This document shows positions 61,201 through 64,000 of a stretch of DNA of 64,000 nt, in pieces. Under the pieces are notes generated by a model. The model did no database searches. It was given only the letters and a program-made list of their open reading frames with translations, and was not told where the DNA came from. The DNA is from Hirundichthys speculiger (Eukaryota > Chordata > Actinopteri > Beloniformes > Exocoetidae): positions 248,001-312,000 of the forward strand of contig JAGFBZ010000712.1 of NCBI GenBank assembly GCA_018398805.1, in the 5' to 3' direction. Numbering within the stretch: position 1 is the stretch's first letter; every line of letters begins with the position of its first letter. The position numbers and the translations under genes were made by a program.

Positions 61201-64000
61201 TGTTTCAAATCCATTTCTTCTTCTATCTGAATTTGATTCTGATCCTTTTCTTCTTCTTTTGTGACCTGTTTCTTATCCTTCACTTCTTCTTCTTTTGTGA
61301 TTTGTTTCATATCCTTTTCCTCTTCTTTCTTAATTTGTTTCCAATCTTTCTCCTCTTCTTCTTCCTCTTCTTCTTCTTTTGTGACTTGTTTCAAATCCAT
61401 TTCTTCTTCTCTCTGAATTTGATTCTGATCCTTTTCTTCTTCTTTTGTGACCTGTTTCTTATCCTTCACTTCTTCTTCTTTTGTGATTTGTTTCATATCC
61501 TTTTCTTTTTCTCCCCTGATTTGTTCCAGATCCTTCTCATCTTCTTTCATGACTTGTTTTTGATCCTTCTTTTCATCCTTAACGACCTGTTTCTTATCTT
61601 TCTCTGCTTCTTCCAAGTCTTGTTTCTGATCCTCCTCTTCCTCATTTCTGAGTAGCTTTATATCAGTTTGCTGTTCCTTCATGATTTGTTTCTGATCCTT
61701 TTGTTCTTCTTTTATGACTTGCTTCTCATCATTCTCTTCTTTTATGACCTGTTTCTTATCCTTCACTTCTTCTTTCATGATTGGTTTCATATCCTCTTCC
61801 TCCTCTTTCATGGCTTGTTTCATATCCTCTTCCTCCTCTTTCATGGCTTGTTTCATATCCTCTTCCTCCTCTTTCATGGCTTGTTTTATATCCTCTTCCT
61901 CCTCTTTCATGGCTTGTTTCATATCCTCTTCCTCCTCTTTCATGACTTGTTTCATATCCTCTTCCTCCTCTTTCATGGCTTGTTTTATATCGTCTTCCTC
62001 CTCTTTCATGGCTTGTTTCATATCCTCTTCCTCCTCTTTCATGGCTTGTTTTATATCGTCTTCCTCCTCTTTCATGACTTGTTTCATATCCTCTTCCTCC
62101 TCTTTCATGGCTTGTTTTATATCCTCTTCCTCCTCTTTCATGACTTGTTTCTTATCCTCTTCCTCCTCTTTCATGGCTTGTTTCTTATCCTCTTCCTCCT
62201 CTTTCATGGCTTGTTTTATATCCTCTTCCTCCTCTTTCATGACTTGTTTCATATCCTCTTCCTCCTCTTTCATGGCTTGTTTCATACCCCTCTTCCTCCT
62301 CTTTCATGACTTGTTTCATATCCTCTTCCTCCTCTTTCATGACTTGTTTCTTATCCTCTTCCTCCTCTTTCATGGCTTGTTTTATATCGTCTTCCTCCTC
62401 TTTCATGACTTGTTTCATATCCTCTTCCTCCTCTTTCATGACTTGTTTCTTATCCTCTTCCTCCTCTTTCATGACTTGTTTCATATCCTCTTCCTCTTTT
62501 CTTCTGACTTGTTTCTCTTCCTTCTCCTCTTCTTTTGTAACCTGCTTCTTATCTGCCTCTTCTTCTCTCCAGGTTTGTTTCTTATCCATTTCCTCTTCTT
62601 TTCTGACTTGTTTCTTATCCTCTTCCTTCTGTTCTTCATTCCTGTCATCTGTGGTGTCATCCGCCTCACCCCCAGCCAGGTTTGGAGTGGCAGCGGGAAC
62701 ATCTCCTTCATGTTGTCTAACGGGGATCTCCTGCATGTCTTCAAACTCGTCGTCTAAAACGGTGACGGGACCTTCTGCCAGCTCCATGTCTACCTCCGCT
62801 GCTCCTCCATCTCCATCTTCACCCTGAGCTAAGATGAGCCCACCTCGTATGAGCTGCTCTCTGAGGCATTCTTCCCAGTCCATCCTAAATTCACTGAGGA
62901 GCTGCAGAGGATGCTGATCAGCCCTTGCTTCGGTTGCAGATTTGGTTTTCTGCTCCGAGTCGACTACAACCGTTGTATTCGTTTCAGAATCCTCCTGGAC
63001 CTGATCAGAATCCAGAACCGTGTGTCTGTCTACAGGGACCTCCTGGTCCTGCTCTACTGCTGTTTCTGGAGGAACCGGTACGATTCAGCTTTTCAAGTTG
63101 AGACACATCTTCTTCAGGCATTTGTAGAACATTTCTTCCTTTGTGTTCCTCCTCATCTCCCACCATCTGGGGAGTTATCAACCCCCACCAGGAGCACCAC
63201 CTCTGGCCCATTTTGCTCGGCTGCTCTCTCAGAGAATGACTCTCCTCCAGGATCTCCAAAGACCAGCTCTGGTTCATCAACCCTTTGACTTGCTCCACCT
63301 CCTAAATCTAAAATGTAATGAGAGGCAGATGTTTCCTCCTCAGCCTTTGCCACCGTAGAGGACATATCATCCTCAACGGACTCCTTGTCTTTTCTATCGT
63401 GATGCTCTTTGGTTAATGGGCTTGCGTGATTGGCCACTCCTATGGATGGATCAATTATGTCGTCACTAACCACTAAAGTTTGGCATGGAACATCTTGAAT
63501 ATCGTTATCAGGAGTCACATCTGCCTCATCCTCTGGACTTTCTGTTGCATCAGTAGTTGGTACACCACCACCTTGTGCTTCATCTGGGTCATCAGCGGGT
63601 AACTGTGAACCCTCTCCTGATGGTCCAGGGGTACCAGAACCCTGGACATGCGTCTCTTCATCCACTTTGTCATCTCTCACAATTTCTACACTTTGTATAG
63701 CTTCTTCTTGATTGCACTCTTGGTTTCTGTTCTTGTCTTCCTGCTCTCCATGGCCATCTAAATGTATCCGGCTTACCTCAGTCAGGACCTGTGCTTCCCC
63801 ACTCTCCTTTTCTGCATTGTCCAGCTCTCCATAACCCACTTCCACTCCTTTACTTTCTTCCAGTCCTCTGCCCCCTCCCTCAGCCTCTCCTAATACAGTG
63901 CTTGATAACTCTTCCTCAGCATCACTTTCTTCACCCTCTATCATCAGCACATCTTCACCTACCTCCTCGGCGAGTTCCACCTCATCATCTTCGTCCACTC
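46129..64000 (-). CDS. clic6: Chloride intracellular channel 6-like protein, two alternative first exons
   Basis: Shared exons, in transcription order: 49458-49349, 48408-48283, 48123-48017, 46573-46392, 46290-46129 (110, 126, 107, 182 and 162 bases), with canonical splice sites and matching phases. They encode the complete GST-fold CLIC module, with C-P-F-S-Q at the redox-active site in exon 2. Either the short first exon 52841-52779 (249-residue product) or the long exon ending at 59146 joins to them. CLIC proteins are soluble glutathione-dependent oxidoreductase-like proteins that can associate with membranes and the cortical cytoskeleton. Assignment to CLIC6 rests on [10 protein letters not shown], the D-I-S-L-Y-V-K junction and the long repeat-bearing N-terminus; CLIC5 is the alternative. 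The long exon is open at the window edge and has frame breaks. Confidence 0.85.
46392..46573 (-). CDS. clic6: CLIC6-like exon 5
   Basis: The 182-base exon lies between cccag and gttggc on the minus strand. It reads [15 protein letters not shown] then T-P-L-P-E-E-I-D and [19 protein letters not shown], the most conserved CLIC stretch. Its length equals that of the corresponding vertebrate CLIC exon. Confidence 0.93.
46905..47815. repeat. Degenerate ~35-40-bp minisatellite in CLIC intron
   Basis: Variants of aaactacccagttaggttta followed by ggcaccaaaa recur at 46905-47055 and 47505-47815, with a stray copy at about 48540-48585. The array is split by a solo LTR at 47065. Spacing and sequence are loose, so copy number is not stated. 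Confidence 0.65.
47065..47497 (+). mobile_element. Solo LTR of a retrotransposon (433 bp)
   Basis: It begins TGTCATGG and ends CCATGACA and is flanked by the 5-bp duplication gtgtc (47060-47064 and 47498-47502). Inside are a TATA-like gtatttaagtcc (about 47250) and attaaaccc (about 47430) typical of fish Ty3/Gypsy LTRs. No internal coding region is adjacent, so it is a recombination remnant. Orientation is inferred from the TATA/poly(A) order. Confidence 0.8.
48017..48123 (-). CDS. clic6: CLIC6-like exon 4
   Basis: The 107-base exon runs from accag|atac to gaag|gtaagg on the minus strand. It reads [15 protein letters not shown] then [10 protein letters not shown], the CLIC linker between the thioredoxin-like and helical domains. 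Confidence 0.93.
48283..48408 (-). CDS. clic6: CLIC6-like exon 3
   Basis: The 126-base exon reads [16 protein letters not shown] and then [14 protein letters not shown], with minus-strand borders tcag|gaaacc and cacg|gtacac. It contains the conserved cis-proline region of the thioredoxin fold. Confidence 0.93.
49349..49458 (-). CDS. clic6: CLIC6-like exon 2 (redox-active Cys)
   Basis: The 110-base exon reads [15 protein letters not shown] then [14 protein letters not shown], with borders tgtag|gcagg and agcg|gtaag on the minus strand. The Cys of CPFS is the glutathione-reactive residue, and the helix that follows includes the putative membrane segment. Confidence 0.94.
50219..51610. mobile_element. 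THAP-bearing inverted-repeat DNA transposon remnant
   Basis: Outer ends share cattctcgat and gaaggggcaaacaa in inverted orientation (50220/50278 and, reversed, 51592/51530). A large inner inverted repeat pairs about 50760-50930 with about 51110-51430; for example cctgcaacagtgactcgagg at 50780 has its complement near 51400, and gatttagcagcagggagggt near 50876 has its complement near 51167. The THAP exon lies between the left outer end and the inner palindrome. This resembles a deleted THAP-transposase element collapsed into a fold-back. It lies in the CLIC intron. Confidence 0.65.
50378..50589 (+). pseudogene. THAP-domain first exon with an in-frame stop
   Basis: ATG at 50378 reads [13 protein letters not shown], a C-x4-C THAP start. 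Then F-Y-M-I-P, R-R-R-K, a TAG, and in the same frame L-H-A-I-N-R, L-W-V-P-K and V-C-S-A-H-F, the closing C-x2-H. The exon ends at the acag|gtaag donor. TAG falls where THAP domains usually have a conserved Trp, so a single TGG to TAG change would explain it. All four zinc ligands are present. Confidence 0.7.
51611..52778. other. CLIC intron, repeat debris
   Basis: Fragments rich in ctagc/gctagc motifs (52240-52600) resemble those at 17800-17900 and 48900-49100 and belong to dispersed repeats. No exon was recognised. Confidence 0.4.
52779..52841 (-). CDS. clic6: CLIC6-like alternative short first exon
   Basis: Reading the minus strand from ATG at 52841 gives 21 codons, [15 protein letters not shown] then I-E-L-F-V-K, and ends gtgaag|gtaagc. 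The end is the conserved CLIC junction before A-G-S-D-G-E, in phase 0, and equivalent to the end of the long exon. It gives a compact 249-residue isoform. The promoter would lie just to the right (52.85-53.1 kb). Confidence 0.88.
52960..56240. other. CLIC intron 1, no exon recognised
   Basis: Copies of a dispersed repeat (tgttaaaatgcccaacttta at 53435; tttaacatggaggtcgactt at 54960) are visible, along with a CA microsatellite (about 53140). Open frames (53724-53984 -, 54197-54412 +, 55389-55625 -) show no recognised domain. Confidence 0.45.
56284..58260. repeat. 18-bp minisatellite, ~2 kb, about 110 copies
   Basis: The unit alternates between types such as agtcttgtatgtagagcc, agtcttgattggagagtc and agtcttgtttgtagagtc, each 18 bp, arranged in mixed higher-order blocks. 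The left third is dominated by tatgtagag/gattggagag types and the right part by tttgtagagtc. Since 18 is a multiple of three and the unit has few stops, frames up to 261 codons stay open on both strands; they are not genes. It lies in the intron downstream of the long CLIC exon. Confidence 0.95.
58264..58730. other. Unassigned sequence between minisatellite and AT-rich tract
   Basis: It begins agggcccgatcttccaccaa and contains a motif pair (cgctattaa, cgctaaccgctg) that may be a transposon end. No exon or full repeat was recognised. Confidence 0.35.
58731..58790 (-). repeat. Fragment of the 2.1-kb MITE-like repeat (reverse)
   Basis: actagaaaagcactcggaga and gcgcagacctccgccaagc are the reverse complement of 2460-2500. 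Confidence 0.7.
58795..59010. repeat. AT-rich tract related to 4.9-6.2 kb
   Basis: aaatcaaatcaaatcaaa is followed by ttgttgtaaaattgtgactc and cttacaaaattgcaact, which also occur at about 5848-5890. Confidence 0.55.
59146..64000 (-). CDS. clic6: CLIC6-like long first exon: acidic and Glu/Lys repeat N-terminus (partial, frame-broken)
   Basis: The exon ends Y-D-I-S-L-Y-V-K|gtaagg at 59146 and joins exon 2 in phase 0. It is open at the right edge of the window, so over 1,600 codons are visible and the start is not. From N- to C-terminus: a strongly acidic part (64.0-62.6 kb), an 11-residue tandem array (62.5-61.8 kb), a long degenerate Glu/Lys/Gln-rich continuation of the same unit (61.8-59.75 kb), then a mixed charged linker. 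Human CLIC6 also has a long acidic repeat-bearing N-terminus, but this one is much longer. Frame changes near 63160, 63080, 62287 and 61110 break the reading; three look like one extra base and one like a missing base. Confidence 0.8.
61780..62500 (-). repeat. 33-bp coding minisatellite (about 21 copies of an 11-residue unit)
   Basis: The unit translates as M-K-E-E-E-E-D-(M/I/K)-K-Q-(A/V). Adjacent copies differ by one or two bases. One copy at 62281-62290 has an extra base (cccc instead of tcc) that shifts frame. The unit's charge pattern suggests a stable single alpha-helix. Flanking sequence to 59.75 kb shows diverged units of the same type. Confidence 0.92.

Noticed and set aside
61780..62500. 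Array of regular ~33-bp repeats, considered as CRISPR-like
   Set aside because: Units abut with no unique spacers, translate to a coding repeat, and the genome is vertebrate.
59246..62827. Plus-strand Phe/Ser/Leu-rich frames up to 347 codons
   Set aside because: They are the antisense of the CLIC long exon's Glu/Lys repeats; the minus strand has the correct splice donor and joins the CLIC module.

Overview
The window is vertebrate nuclear DNA, almost certainly from a teleost fish. The evidence is small exons bounded by GT/AG splice sites, Tc1-like and THAP-type DNA transposons, teleost-style interspersed repeats, a retrovirus with a gamma-type envelope, and a gene ending in the fish form of urotensin II-related peptide 2. 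Only two host protein-coding genes are supported. One is urp2 on the + strand, with five coding exons from 16205 to 22788 and a poly(A) signal near 23315. The other is a CLIC6-like chloride intracellular channel gene on the - strand, whose stop codon is at 46129 and whose long first exon runs off the right edge.

Layout. Positions 1-15.8 kb are gene-poor: Tc1 relics, MITE-like repeats, a degenerate AT-rich tandem tract (4.9-6.2 kb) and microsatellites. urp2 occupies 15.8-23.3 kb. Its 4.9-kb first intron holds Tc1 debris and a transposon fragment with two divergent first exons, one of them a THAP zinc finger. From 25890 to 35526 lies a full-length endogenous retrovirus with 5-bp target duplications and two LTRs that differ only by two small indels. 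Its gag, pol and env are recognisable but broken by frame changes. Positions 35.5-46 kb hold more repeats, including a complete Tc1-like element (40806-42432) with long inverted repeats that sits inside an older element. CLIC6 exons run leftward from 64.0 to 46.1 kb. Their introns carry a solo LTR, a THAP-bearing inverted-repeat transposon and a 2-kb 18-bp minisatellite.

Gene products. urp2 encodes a secreted prepropeptide with a signal peptide in exon 1 and a cyclic decapeptide after a dibasic site in the last exon. The CLIC gene has two alternative first exons joined to the same five-exon CLIC module. A 21-codon exon gives a compact 249-residue protein. An exon of more than 4.8 kb adds an acidic and then Glu/Lys-rich repeat extension built on an 11-residue unit. 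As given, that large exon has about four single-base frame breaks. Together with the retrovirus, where LTR differences are only indels, this raises the possibility of uncorrected indel errors in the assembly. The remaining material is transposon-derived or unrecognised; no RNA genes or CRISPR arrays were identified.
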